64,000 bases of DNA from Manis javanica (GCF_040802235.1 NC_133166.1:7626001-7690000), one strand, 5' to 3'; counted from the first letter of the stretch, positions 23,552 through 36,700 are shown. A program made the numbers and translations. Notes: generated by a model from the sequence alone, not told the origin.

Positions 23552-23749
23552 CTACTGATCCAGCATATTAAGCCATACTCTAGGGGAGATGCCTTCCTCT
23601 AGCACTGCCATGGCCTGCAACAGGACCTTCCATTCTCCCCGTTGCTGTTTTTGTATGGAACAGACTTTCCTCCCAAGCAGGAGGAGGCCCACAATTAGCA
23701 ATATTCCTATGACACCTACACCTGACCAGGCTTTGGTGGCGTTTAACAT
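23552..23749 (-). pseudogene. ERV Env transmembrane-subunit remnant
   Basis: An open stretch of 65 codons with one strong hydrophobic segment ('GVIGILLIVGLLLLG') followed by a basic, Gln-rich tail. This resembles the membrane anchor and cytoplasmic tail of a retroviral Env. The surface subunit and most of the ectodomain are absent. Confidence 0.6.
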
Positions 23750-23939
23750 CTTGCCTAACTGTCTGGACAGGTTGGCAGCTTTAGAATAATTATGAAAAGG
23801 AATACCAGTAATACACCCCCGTATAAGAATGGACGCAGCCCACAGACAAAACCTCCCCCAAGAGGTCCAATTGTTCTTGAAGAAGGTTCAGTGGCCTGGG
23901 ACAGACCATTCAGCGTCTATGCCGTAGGAATGGTGATAG

Positions 23940-24335
23940 TCAGCGCAGCGGTGGCTGCAGCTGCAGCTCGGCTCCGCCGTGGCCTGCTGTAGGATCCACG
24001 GCAGGAGCAGAAGCAGTGGGATCATCTTGTACCTCTGCTCCAGGGTTTTCCACTCTGCGTATCAGATGTTCAGGCACCCAAACGGGGTTCTGCTGGTCCT
24101 GTGGAAAAACACAAACCGAGCCTCGGGTCCAGATTATCACTGGGTCCGGGCCTTTCCATGTTCCTTCCAACACATCCTTCCACAAAACTTTAGGCATGTG
24201 TTTTGGATTGGATTGTTGGCCGTGCCACTCTGCTGCACTGCAGCCATTTTTGTCCAGTGTTCTAAAGTCTTCTCCTATTCCCCCTTTTTGTTTATATAAG
24301 GCATTCTTGAGGGTGAGGTGGGTGCGTTCCACCAT
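23940..24335 (-). pseudogene. ERV pol 3' end (integrase C-terminal region) remnant
   Basis: 131-codon open stretch beginning 'VERTHLTLKNALYKQKGG' and containing 'WKGPDPVIIWTRGSVCVF', the layout of a betaretroviral integrase C-terminal domain, then running out into a proline-rich tail. The integrase zinc and catalytic domains are missing. Confidence 0.75.
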
Positions 24336-24740
24336 ACACTGACCCTGAGGGTTGTCTCTAGCTCCCTGCTGCTCTCATGACACAAAAGGATGTCATCCAT
24401 ATAATGATAGATGATTATCAGGGGAAACTGTTTCCTGACAGTTAGTAAGGCCTTCTTTACATACACATGGTGGGGCTATTAGCCATGCCCTGTGGCAATA
24501 AACCTTTGACAGTCTCTGGGGTGAAGCGGGATGGAGAAGAAACAGTCTTTGATACTTTTTCCTAATTACAAAAATAGGTGTGTTCCATGGCGAGGTAGAG
24601 GGCTGGAGGTGACCAGCTGCTATCTGTTCTTGTACTAAAGTGTGGGCTGCTTCCTTCTTTTCTTTGGTGAGGGGCCACTGAGGTACCCACACGGGCCTTT
24701 TTAGGCTGTTTTCCCTCAGTGGCCCTGAAGAAAAACCCAA
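24336..24740 (-). pseudogene. ERV reverse-transcriptase fragment with YMDD
   Basis: The upstream part contains '[19 protein letters not shown]' and '[17 protein letters not shown]', typical of the start of class II reverse transcriptase; after a frame change the catalytic YMDD motif appears near 24385-24405. The thumb, RNase H and most of integrase are deleted, so YMDD lies only ~70 bp from the integrase C-terminal sequence. Confidence 0.85.
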
Positions 24741-24820
24741 TCCTGGTCCTCCATCCCCATCCTCTCTCTAAAGGGGGAAGTATCCTAGTTATGATTTAGA
24801 TGGACTACGTCGCTAATTCC

Positions 24821-24885
24821 GCGAACCTTTTGATTTCGTTGCTGCTCTGCGAACCTTTTGATTTCGTCGCCGCTCTGCGAACCTT
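24821..24885. repeat. 28-bp tandem repeat in ERV leader
   Basis: The unit starting gcgaaccttttgatttcgt begins at 24821 and 24849, with a partial third at 24877. Confidence 0.9.
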
Positions 24886-24925
24886 CACTGGCGCCTCCTC
24901 ATTCCATATATTATAATAAACAATG

Positions 24926-24999
24926 TCACAAACACTAACAGGACACACACACTACACATAATATCACAAACACTAACAGGACACACACACTACACATAA
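24926..24999. repeat. 38-bp direct repeat in ERV leader
   Basis: A 36-base block beginning tcacaaacactaacaggaca is present at 24926-24961 and again at 24964-24999, apparently identical. Confidence 0.92.
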
Positions 25000-25194
25000 A
25001 CACCCACTGCAACTGCCTGCTGTCTGCCCTGCCACGTATACTTTCAGTTTACTTGCCGATCCACTCACCCTCCTCGGTTCCCTCTCCCGGTCTGGCCAGC
25101 CGACCAAACGGCGTCCAGCGACGTTCCTGAAGAGTTACAAGCTCTACTTCATCGGCAGGCGCCAGCGGATCAGGTCACAACAAGGTTTAACGAT

Positions 25195-25212
25195 TCCCGG
25201 GTTTCGGCACCA
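25195..25212 (-). other. ERV primer binding site (tRNA-Phe type)
   Basis: The 18 bases starting TGGTGCCGAAACC two bases after the 5' LTR match the complement of the 3' end of tRNA-Phe, the primer used by IAP-type elements rather than the Lys primer of most betaretroviruses. Confidence 0.85.
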
Positions 25213-25214
25213 CT

Positions 25215-25569
25215 TGTCGCGACCCTTCAGGGACTGAAGTGACACGCCCAAGGTCTTGATTCTTCTCTAGGCTTTACTGTCTAATCTCTCACGGCGGTTA
25301 CAGCAGTTGTCGGGCAGCTCTTCTCCCTCCCGGCGGGCTCCCTTATATTCAGTCACCCAACCAATCTGGGACAGTATCATGCGTGACCTTTAAGCGGATA
25401 GGTGTCACGCGCCACTCTAAGCGGGCAGCACGAGCTGTGCACGGGTACGGAAGTCTGCTGGGCCAATCCCCAACAGGGAAGAGGGGAAAGGGTGGTGAGC
25501 AGGAAGCAGGCGCCATCTTTAGGGCGTTGTCCAGCTAGAGTGGGGCTCAGCCTCCGCCGGGCCCCCACA
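25215..25569 (-). repeat. ERV 5' LTR
   Basis: 355 bp, matching the 3' LTR over its length with about 3% differences. The minus strand starts TGTGGGGGCCCGG and ends GTCGCGACA. Confidence 0.92.
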
Positions 25570-25574
25570 CCTTT

Positions 25575-25920
25575 TATACAATTAGACTCACCTAAGGCTA
25601 CACCTACATCTTGAGATTGGCAGCTGCATTCAGGAAGAAGTGAAAATGGCTGATTAGGTTACACAGAAAGGCATTAAAAATGGCTGATTAGGTAAAAGCA
25701 CACAGAAAACAACACAGGGGCTAATTATTTAAGGTGTTAAATAATTGAGTACATAACAACTGTGCTTTTTTTCTTACCTTCAATATCATGGCTGCTTTAT
25801 GTAATGACTGGTCTGTGCAAAAATAAAATCTATTTTTTGGACTCACATACTCTGGTGAATAATATTAAACCAAATACTTTAACATACATGTATATCTATC
25901 TATATATGTGTCCTATATAT

Positions 25921-25953
<33 letters not shown>

Positions 25954-26394
25954 CACACATGCACACTATAACATACACTATATCTATGTTTATATTAAAA
26001 TATGGTATAATGTGATAATTACTTACATAGTAATTATGTGCATAATTATCTTTAATAAAATGCATATAGAAAATTATTTTTTAATTTAGGTGTAACAGAC
26101 ATTTAACATTATACTGCTACCATATTGTGGGGAATGTTTGTGTAAAAGAGAAGATAAATTATAGCAGGAATAGTATAGAAAACTCTGTTTACAAAGTTCC
26201 ACATCAGATTTTCATTCCTTCAAGTGAGTCTGAGTTTATTTAAGATTTGGAAACTGCATCAGCATCAGTGGACTTACATTCTCAATAAACCCCAGTTTCA
26301 CTCATGGCTCATTACCTACTACATTAAACTATTTACAGAATTCAACAGATTTTGAACTCCTTTTCAATCTCAGAGAAAACTTTAGACTTCAAGA
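25575..26394. other. AT-rich intergenic sequence with a TA/CA microsatellite
   Basis: An (AC)n and (TA)n tract lies at about 25919-25952. The rest holds nothing I recognise. Confidence 0.5.
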
Positions 26395-26800
26395 GAACTA
26401 CCACATTTCAAGCTTTTGAATTCCCCACTGAGTATGATATTTGCTCTTTTTCTACATAATCTTTATTAGATTATGAAATTTCACTTCCATTTTTGTTTGT
26501 TAATAATTATTTAAAAATCATAAATGGGCATTGAATTCTATTAAGTGCTTTTATCCTGAATCCATAGGAGTGATTTTATATATATTTTTTTTCTGCTAAT
26601 TCACTGATTTGCATTTATTCTGCTTTCAGATGTTAAGATAGTGTCCTTTTCTAGAATAAACTCCACTTGGACATGATATGCCTTTACCTCTTTCTAGATT
26701 TGAATAGCTAGTATGTATCATGTTTAGAGTTGTTGCATCTATGGTTATGTGAGAGTCTATACTGGGAAATAAGTACTTCTTTTTCTGTTCACTGGGACAG
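26395..26800 (-). mobile_element. Antisense L1 ORF2 fragment
   Basis: Plus strand reads the reverse of L1 ORF2: 'ccactgagtatgatatttgct', 'cataaatgggcattgaattct', 'taaactccacttgga', 'gttgttgcatctatgg'. Degenerate. Confidence 0.65.
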
Positions 26801-27016
26801 TTTATCTAAAATCACATTAATTTTATGCTTATGCACTTGACAGTTTAGATGATGTGAACAAAATGCCTTGAAAAACATTTTACAAAAGGTGCAGAAGAAG
26901 GAAAAGAAAATCTGAGTGGTGTGATACATATTAAAGAAATTAAAGCCATTATTACAAATAAAAATCTCACAAAGAAAACTCCAGTGATGTCTTTCAGTGA
27001 ATAATCAACTTCTCAG

Positions 27017-27017
<1 letters not shown>

Positions 27018-27072
<55 letters not shown>
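27018..27072. repeat. (CA)n microsatellite
   Basis: About 27 uninterrupted CA units. Likely polymorphic. Confidence 0.97.
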
Positions 27073-27074
<2 letters not shown>

Positions 27075-27079
27075 TAATT

Positions 27080-27640
27080 TGACTTCTTATTTGAATGGCA
27101 TTTATGGGTCTATTTGAGGAGAACTGACATACTTCCCACATTATGTGTTCCAACCCATGAATATTGTGTATTTCTCTATTCACCCACATTTCTTTAATTT
27201 CTTTCAACAACGTTTTATAGTTTATACATGTAGAATTGCACATCTTTCATTAGATTGATTTCTAGGTATTTGATGTTTCTGATACTTCAAATGCATTTTA
27301 AATTTCCTTTCCCACTTTTTATCGTTGATAGGAACACACTCGATTAAATTTCTTCCTAGCTTCACTAAGTATAAATTTGAGAAAATTTCCTAACCACATA
27401 ATCATGTTATGTTAATTATGATCACTTTATTTCTTCCCAACTCTTCTAAGATGTATGTTTTTTTTTTCCTTGTCCAGTTGCATCTAATCTAATATCTATG
27501 AGGAAGTGAAGTACAAGGGTAATAGCAGGCATTCTTATTTCATTCCTAATCTTTGGGAAAGCTTTGAAATAGAGTGTTTTTTTTTTTTAACTTCATCTAT
27601 AAAGAGTTTAAAGATATATTAAGTATTGTACTCCACTACC
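27080..27640 (-). mobile_element. Second antisense L1 ORF2 fragment
   Basis: Plus strand reads 'tttctttcaacaacgtttta', 'gatttctaggtatttgatg' and later 'ggcattcttatttcattcct', all antisense ORF2 words, but from a more 3' part of ORF2 than the neighbouring fragment at 26395-26800, so the two are not one collinear copy. Confidence 0.6.
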
Positions 27641-28714
27641 TGTGTTTCCAATTGATTCAACACAATCATCCAATATATACGAAGCATTTACTTTCACCTT
27701 AGCAGTTTCAGGCGTCTTGGGTGAACCAAAAAATATAAATGAGCCACGAAGCTGATTATATAATTAGGAAAATAAGGCAAACACAAAATGCTTTTGTAGA
27801 CATGCCTATATTAATCACAAGATTTAATAACATAAAACTTAAATGTTATGCAAAACATATTTAAATAATAAAAATTTTTACAGAAATGTAATCTGAGCCC
27901 CATTTATAGTTTTAAATTTTCTAGTGGCCATATTATAAAAAGTTTAAATGAATTTTATTAATATATTTTATCCAACCTACCCAAAATGTCATTATTTCAA
28001 CATAAAATTAATATTAAAAATACTGAGATATTTCACATTTTTTAAATACTAAGTTTTGATGTTCTCTATGCATTTTACACTAATAACACAGCTTAATTCA
28101 GAATAGTCACATTTCAAGTGCTTAGTATCTACATGCAGCTCCCCTGAGACAATACAGAATTGGAGAAACTGATTTACATAGAGACACCTACCTTGTTTTC
28201 AAATCTGTAGCTGACAGAACAGTTTCAACTAGCCTTAGGAAGAAAGGGGGTATTGGCACCCACATTCTCTAGAGTCCATATCAACAGATAAGCGTTATAA
28301 ATGGTCTCATAGTGATAGTTTTAGAGGAAAAGTTGTCAGCCAGGCTGGTTGCTCTGTGAGACAGGACAACTGTAAATGACATCCTAACGACCACCGGTGG
28401 GAGTCTTTTCTGGATAACGTGGATAAGCACTTTTGTAGAATTTACAAAGACTATAGTCTTTTCTTAAGATATTGTACTACACTTTTAACAGATGAGGTTA
28501 TAGTAGGTATCAACACAAACTCTTCATTTTGATTGGATGTACATAATCCCCTCATTTATTTAAGGAAATTTCAACAAGTCCCTGTTGGATCAGTTTGCCT
28601 GATGTCACTATCTGATGTTATTTTTAAGCCCATATACAGTGACTCCATGACTGCTTTTTGGTGACACTTCCTTCTAAACCCAAATATATTAACTACAGTA
28701 GGACTTCTGCATAA
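27641..28714. other. Intergenic, nothing recognised
   Basis: AT-rich sequence without recognised exon or repeat. Confidence 0.4.
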
Positions 28715-29065
28715 ATCTTTTTAAAAAAATTGACTTGACTTTATGGAGCAGTTTAAGGTTCATGGCAAAATTGAGGGAAGGTACCGAGATTTCCCATACA
28801 CCTCCTGCCCCCATACACGCATGGGATATTAGTCTTTCCCATTACCAGTATCCCCCCATCAGAGGATAAATTGTTATGAATAATGAACATTACTGACATA
28901 TCGTTATCACCCAGACTCCATAGTTTACCCTAGGATCTGCTCTTGGTGGTGTACCTTGTTTGAGTTTGGACAATTCATAATGAAATGTATTCACATTAAA
29001 GTATCATACAGAGAAGTTACACTGCCCTAAAACTTCTGTGCTCCACCTGAATCCTCTCTGCTGAT
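28715..29065. mobile_element. Old L1M-type fragment
   Basis: Words 'gagcagtttaaggttcatgg', 'tttcccatacacctcctgcc', 'atcacccagactccatagtt' and 'gtatcatacagagaagt' match a common old L1 untranslated segment. Orientation not assigned. Confidence 0.6.
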
Positions 29066-30532
29066 CAGGAATCTTTTTTTTTTTAAGTGGAGAATATTTT
29101 TCTTATAAGGCAATTAAAAATAAATAGTATCTGATATAAATTGAAAAAGATATCAGAGAATTGTCAGATTAGAGCTGTTTTTAATCACTTTTTATGTATG
29201 TTTTGTTATAAAGAACTGCTTTTTCAGTTTGTAAGCTTTTTAAAGTTAAAAAATACTTCACAAAAAAGAGTTTGAATGACTTTGTAGATAAATCTAGTGC
29301 TTAACAGAAGAACCATCTATGGTGACTGAGTTACAGGTATGAAATAGAAAAAGTCTGTGCATCATTAGATCAGCAATCTGAAGCACAAATTGGTTGACTT
29401 AGAAAGATTCCCAAATTACCGAGCCCAGTGAATTTACAGGTCTAAAGTGTGTAATGGGCTAATGAACTTCTCAGACGCATTGTCTAAACCTCCTATAACG
29501 ATGAAACACAAGAAAGTCAAAACATTTTTGATAAAATGGGCCAGACTGAGAAGTGTCTGCTTGGTAGAAGAGTCCTTTCAATTTGGCTCAGTACATTAGA
29601 GAGATTAATTTTTTCTGTGACCTGCTCTTCATGGCCTCCGAATTTAATCTTGTTCAATAATCCTCTTGACTCTGCATCTAAACCTGTCATTATATGTTCT
29701 ATGTTTTTGCTTCTCCTGAGCAATAGGTTTATTTTTGATCTCAAGGGTTGTTGCTAAATTTCACGGCGGAAGTCTTATCTATTCACATGAGACTTCTTTG
29801 TGGCTTGGTTTTATGTCCTTATCCTTATTCTTTTTGGTTTTCCTTTTCTCCTAACTTACACACATCCTCCGAGGTGAAGATTAATTATTAATATTGAATT
29901 TTTAATATTAAATAAAACTATTAATATTAAGATTTATTTATATAATGTGTTATATAAACCTTCTAGTATCAACAAAATATTTGCTAATTTAAAAAAGTTT
30001 GTTATCCCTCGTGGTAGAGGATGATTACCTTTACCTGCAGTGTCACAGACCAGAGTTGCCCACCTCGAATGCTGACATAGTGACGCTCTCAGCTTCAGGT
30101 GGCCAGGCAGGGCCAAAGGCCTCTGGCTTGGAGCAGCTCCGTGCCCGTTCCCATGTGTTACACAACATGCTGGTATTTTCTACATGGAAATAGGTTTGGA
30201 AGTGCTGATTTAGACTTGATTCTCTGATAAAGCCACTTCAGAGTTTTAAAATATTACACAGTTCTTGATTTTAATGTTTAGTTCAACTTCAGAATAACAT
30301 TCTATTTATAAAATAAAAGTGGTCCATCTTTCCTTTTTGATCCACAGGGAGAAGAAAAAAGAATGCTAAGATATATATGTCTCTCTCTCTCTATGTGTGT
30401 GTGTATATGTATATATATATATATATACATATACACACACAACTTAATTTTTTTAGTTTATCAATACACCCATGATGATTCTTTCTGAATGACATGCTGT
30501 ATACGTTGGTCTGGGTTCTCTGTAGAATGTTC
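29066..30532. other. FOLH1 3' flank and presumed 3' UTR, otherwise unassigned
   Basis: The FOLH1 3' UTR should begin at 30532 on the minus strand. A mixed TC/TG/TA microsatellite lies at about 30378-30440. A minus-strand AATAAA occurs near 29933-29938, about 600 bp below the stop, as a possible but unproven cleavage signal. Confidence 0.4.
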
Positions 30533-30722
30533 TCAGGCTACTTCCCTCAGAGTCCCTGCTGCAGCCTGCACTGTGAAGGCTGCAATAGAAATCTGCCTCT
30601 TGACTTCTCTCCAGGCTTTGGAAGGATCCACTTGGCTTTCAATATCAAACAGAGCATCGTAGATCCCTGGGAATGATTCCCCTGCATACTTGTTGTGGCT
30701 GCTTGGAGCGTAGATGACATGC
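30533..30722 (-). CDS. FOLH1: FOLH1 exon 19 (last coding exon)
   Basis: 190 nt coding, residues 688 (split)-750 plus TGA at 30535-30533. Starts '[19 protein letters not shown]', which contains Lys699 and Tyr700 of the glutarate pocket; ends '[10 protein letters not shown]'. Acceptor 'tttttattaacag'. Confidence 0.97.
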
Positions 30723-33700
30723 CTGTTAATAAAAATGAATTTGTTGTCTATCAATTGCTCAAATGATACATTCAAGAGAAAAACAGAATCACTCTACAAT
30801 TCGTGGATTGCTTAGTTCTAATTTTATTATTTCAATAAATCACTTGTCAACTAAACTTCCAAGCACAATCATCTCCAAAGACTGGGCTTTGAAATATGTT
30901 CATTGATTGTATTTTGACTTTACATTGAGGATTTACAGGAGTTCAGAGCAACAAAAGTAACAACAGCCACAACAGTTGGTCCCCGACTACCATCATGCTT
31001 GGTCCTAAAGAATTTGCCTATGCTTTTTCTAATCCTTAAAAATAAACTATAAATTGGATATTAGCATTTCAAAAAGAAGGAAATAGAGGTTTGAGAGATT
31101 AAGTGACCAGTCTCAGGAAACACTGCAAGTAAATGTTAATTTTCACTATTTCAAGTTACTCCCATTCGATATAGCATAACTGCAATTATTAGTGTTGTGA
31201 CCAGCCAACCTATTGTGTTTTTATCTTTTTAAAAAAAGAAGTTGTGTTCGAATGCAGCTTAAAGCATGAAGAATCATTATAAACAATTTTGTAATGTTCA
31301 ATATGACCAAAGCAGAAGGTGATGTATTACTGAAAAGCTCTATCAGTTCGTGCAACAGCCCTGGAGGGAAGGACAAGTTCCATACAGGCATCCTTATGCC
31401 GCCATCAGCAAACCAGTCACCCTGTTTGACGATACCCTGAATCCCAATCCTGATCGCTGGATAATCCCTGAACAGAAAGATGGAGTCATTTCTGACTGGT
31501 CAATCTAATTCATTCTGTATTACTTAGTAAGATCAACCTGGGGACAGTGGGTGTTTACCAGAAATAATTGTAATGGTCAAAAATTAGGAAAAAAAAAATG
31601 TCAGCATTAGGAGAGTGAATAAACAAATAAATAATATGTATTATGTCTTATGTGTATACATAAGTAAAATATATTTAAAATGAGAGAGGAGCTAAAATTA
31701 TATACACCAAAACATAAACATGATTTTATATCTAACTGATAGAATTAGGAGAATTTTTAATTTCTACTTGTGACTTCCTGGATGTCCTAAATTTCCTGCA
31801 ATGAATATATATTCTTTTATAATCAGAAACAAAAAAAGACACCAATGAGAAAGATATATAGCGATCATATTACATATCATGAATAATAATATATTTGTCA
31901 TTTACTACATATATTTTGAAATTTTCTATTTGCTTGTAAGAAATCAACTATATTTTTTCCTTACCTATAGAAAGGCCTCTCTGGTAATCCTAAAGGATCA
32001 ATAAATGCACGTTCCAGAAACATCAGTTGATCATTCATAATTCTTAATAGTATTGGGCTAAAAAAGCAAATGAATACAGTTGTAGTTTCATGAAAATATG
32101 TATGGTAGTCCACAAACTATTCAGAACAAAACTAAACCATGTGTAATACATTTAAAATTTTTAATATGCAAATTAAGAATAGCATATATAGTTACATTTT
32201 AAAAATCCTATAAAACACTGTTCTTCTGAGGCTTATAAAACCACAGAAAACGTTATATGCACCAATAGAAAAAAATGACAGTAATTTTTATTCATATTGA
32301 GATAATTATTGATCAACATAGGTATGACAGCTAGTAGCATTTTTATTATTATTAGAGATAAAACTATCATAAGAGATGGTGTTTACTTCATCCTTTAAAC
32401 AATATTTGAATACCTACTACATATCAGACACTTCCAGCCTTCAGGGTTCCCATTTCAAACAGTGTGGGGGAATGTTATTGTAATAAGAATGATTCCATAT
32501 AATTGAAAATTTATCAACAGGTCTTGAATATTTCAACAAGTTATTGAATTTCACATATTGTCCTAATTTAATTTCCTAATGAGAAATAATCATTATAAAG
32601 AATAATGTATTATTTAACTTATCTCTTAATTTTTCTATAGTTAGTTTTAATAATAACAGCCACAATTTACTGATTCCTGTGTGCCAATTACTATTCTGAA
32701 TGTTTATATACTATATTACATTTAACTTTCTGAGCAGTTCCATAAGTTAAGGAGCAAAATGGCACCATTCCATAGATAAGATTAAGACAGACTTAGTTAA
32801 AGAACTTGCCTAGGTTCACAACTAGGACTTTTAGAGTGACACAGGGGACTCAGTACTGTTCTCTCAACTGCATTATGCTGACATAAGGAAAACAGGAATG
32901 ACTCAAGGCCTCAGAATTTGGATTTGAGCTATTTTCAACATTCATTTATATAGCATCAAGAACTCAGGTTTTGTGAGAGAAGCTAGGTAAACTAGGCACA
33001 AACTTTACCTGTGAGCAGTTCCCATAAACTAATGAAGGAGACAATCGAATGAAACAGAATTTCCAAAAGATGCTATAGATTTCTGAATCAAATTCAAAAA
33101 GCATTGCTAAAAAAATCAATGTGGACACCCCCCCCACCCTCCCCGGATGTTCCTTGGACAGCGCACAGTTCAATCTGAAGTCTCCCTGGACCATAAACAA
33201 ATGCCCAGAACACTAGAATTAAGTAAACAGGATCTTTTCACTGCAGAAGCCTGCTGGCCTTCCCTGGAGACTGCAGGACAGTTTCCGTGGTTGAGTGGAT
33301 ACTGTGTGAGTATGAAGGTACCATGGGGTCAACACTCTGCATCCTTTGATGGATCAAGGAATTCACTCAAAAGCAGGATTCAAGAAGTGTCTTGTAAACA
33401 TGATACAGAGACACAAATGGTGGCTTACCTATCATTCAGAGAGGATAAAACAAATAGAAAAATACTCAAGGAAGTGAAAGCAGAGTATCCCAGAGGAACA
33501 AGCAAGCCATAAGTCAGTTTGCCAGAGGGTGAAAACATTATTTTTTAAGGACTGAAAATTAGCTTCATAGCATATATGGTATTTAGGATCTCATTAAAAT
33601 TTACTTATCACTATTGACTTTTTTTTTCTTTTTTTTCCCCACATAAAACGTTTGGGAAGGATTATAGACTATATAAAAAAAAAAAACTCCATGTTTTCAT

Positions 33701-36700
33701 CTCAACACAACACAATTATAATACCTACTGGTTTATTGTAAGTTTTTCTTTATGTTCAATAAAATATAATCAAAGTATATTTATAACTTTATATCCTTTC
33801 TGTTTATTTCACATTTTATTATGATGATAATAAAACCGTATTTTATGAGGGCATGTTCCAAGACCCCCAGCGGATGTCTGAAACTGCCCCTAGTACCAAA
33901 CCATAGATAGAATATTTTTTTTCCCTATAAAAACAGACCTATGATAAGTTTAATTTATAAATTAGGTATAGCAAGATTAACAATAACTATAATAAAATAG
34001 AATGTTTATAACAATATACTGTAGCAAAAGTTACATGAATGTGGTCTCTTTCTCTCTCTAAAAACATCTTATTGTCCTGTATTCTCCCTTCTTGTGATGA
34101 TGTGAGCTGATAAAATGCCTACATGACAACAGGAAGTGAGGGAAATGACAGAGGCATTGTGATACAGTATTAGGATACTATCGACCTTCTGACAATACAT
34201 CAGAAGGAGGGTCATCTGCTTACACATTGCTGTGGACAGCAAGTATCTGAATCCATGTAAAGCAAAGCTGTGGCTAACGAGGACTATTGCATATTTCCTT
34301 TATAATCATCACTTTTAATGTTTACAAAATGTTCAAGTTGGTGGACATCTAATTTTTTTGGTTAGTTTCTTTCCTCTTTAAGATTATTTTGAATTATTTG
34401 GTATTATGTTTCATATCTTTCTGTGAGAAGCCTTTTTTTTTCCTTCCAAATTTGAGACTATTTCCTGAAGGAAAAAAAAAAAATGGAAATACCATGGCAA
34501 AGTGTAGGAACTCTGCAATGACTCCTAAACTTCAGCAATATATATTTATGATTTTCAAAAGTTAAAATAGTTCACAATGCAATCAGAAAAGAGAACACCT
34601 GCTTCAGTGCACTCACCATAGCAATGTGTACAACCAAGTTTTAAATCCTTACTAATTTGATATGAACAGTATAACATTATTTTCCTTTGTATTTTTGAAT
34701 TATTAGTGAACTTAAAGTTTTTTAGGTTTCTGAACATGCAGTATCATCTTTTCAAGTTGTTTGCTTGTCCATTGCCAATATTTTCAAATTTGTTCTTTGG
34801 GACTTTCTTACCGATTTTCACAAAAAAATACTTTTATGTCTGTATTACTATTGTTTATATTTTCTTGAAGAGGTTTCCCAATGTTTTACCTTTGCATTTG
34901 ATTATAAGCTTCATATTATTAACCATTTTAATATTCTCAAATCTAACTGCATTGTCATTTCCCTGTTGTTTTTAAACTTGGAACCTCTCTTCCAAGAGAA
35001 AGAATTCTTCTATACTTGTTATTTATCTTTGCATATAATGTAAAGTGATATTCTGAATTCACTGTTTCACCAGTTGCTCAAAGAGCTTATACAATTGCTG
35101 AATACTTTTTTCTCCTCATTAATTTTTGATGTACCTTTCATTACAGATATATCCTCAAATAGCACTAGTCTATTTTTACACTGTCTGTTCTTATCTTTCC
35201 ATATATTCTTGCTTTAGTCCCCATGGATTTGATATTTGTAATATATGTAATATATAGTAATATCTATAAAATATGTGTAATATACAGATGTCCAGCTTGC
35301 AAAATTTTAATACTCCTTTTTAAAATTTTTCACTAACATTCTCAGATTATTTTCCTCTCATCTTAAAATTTTGTTTAAATTATGTTTCACTTTATGATTT
35401 TACACAGAATCAATCCTAAATACTTATCATGTGGAAAAAATAAAAATGGCTTTACAATATTTGTTATTCTGGACAAACAGAATTTTGCCAGGTAGAAGTG
35501 GAAATGTGGAACTCTTAGTGGAGGTAACATTGATCTGAGGCAGGAGGAGGTCCTAAGAATAGAAGGAATTGCTTGAAGCATTAGGTACAGATGCTGAAAG
35601 AACAGGTGAATCAGCTGGGAAAAGCTGGGGTCATGCAGTGTAGGACATTCAGTGCTAAGGGGGGGATTTTGTAACTGGTCACTCGGTAGTAAAGGACGCA
35701 CCAGGACTTCTCAGCAGCACAGCTGCCTCTCAGAATGTCAGAAAAGATTTTTGAGAGATACGGCAGTTCTGTCTAGGATATGTTAGAGGGGAGAGACAGA
35801 AAACAGCAAAAAACTTTCCAAAGATTATTTCAGCAACAAAAATGTCAACTAGTATTGCTTTTTCATGATATCTACTACATACATAACAGACGTAGAACAT
35901 ACTTGTTTTTGTCCAAGTCTTGGAGTCTCTCACTGAACTTAGAAGCAATTTCTGTAAAATTCTTCACTGCAGAAAAAAGTGAATCTGAAATAGAAAATTG
36001 GGATCTAATGGCACTGTTCTATGGTTTCAGCAATGGAAACAATATAAGAAGCTGTTCTCTTTAGTATTTTACAAGGATTTTATATTTGTATGTTATAAGA
36101 TGAGCACCAGTGAAATGGAAAGTACATTTATACATACACACAAAATATCGAATAGCAATAAATTGATCATATTGAATAGCAATAAATAATAAATGGACCT
36201 AAGGTAGGTCATTACATTTTAGAGATTAACAGACACATAACAGATAATGAATTTTGAAAGAAGTATTCCATACCAAATGACACACTGTATGTTTTCATTT
36301 CTTGTGGATGTTTCATTGAAATATTGTAGATTTTGTCAGCATACTTTCTTAAAGCTGCAGCATAATCTTCACAGTCAAAAGGGAGCACTATGGAACTGGC
36401 CAGTTCAAATACCATCCCTCCTCGAACCTGGGCCACAGCACGGTGATACTTAAATGTTGGGTCATAAAACTTCTCCACCAATTCATATGTTTCGTAGACA
36501 CTGTGATACAGTGGATAGCTGCTGAATTTGCTTGTTGCCTAAAAGAAAAACAAAATATATCCCTTGTAAGATAGCTTATATTAAATGCATAGTACCATCT
36601 TTACTATGAACATTATTAAGACTGTTTTAGTCAGTACTGAATAAAGGGAAGTGTTCAATAAGCCACTTACTAAATGATTCATATTATAATATCATCCTAC

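Larger units (their letters stand above)
23022..25574 (-). mobile_element. Class II (IAP/betaretrovirus-like) endogenous retrovirus, internally deleted
   Basis: A proviral structure read on the minus strand: 5' LTR (25569-25215), tRNA-Phe-type primer binding site, leader with tandem repeats, no recognisable gag, a reverse-transcriptase fragment with YMDD, then the end of integrase, an Env transmembrane remnant, a polypurine tract and 3' LTR (23388-23027). Total length is 2.5 kb against about 7-9 kb for a full provirus. The flanking pentamer ccttt (23022-23026 and 25570-25574) fits a target duplication, though class II elements usually give 6 bp. Frames are broken; it cannot produce virus. Confidence 0.9.

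Noticed and set aside
23022-25574. A replication-competent provirus
   Set aside because: 2.5 kb only, no gag, most of pol and env deleted, frames broken.
25919-25971. Open frame across the (AC)n/(TA)n run
   Set aside because: Created by the simple repeat; not coding.
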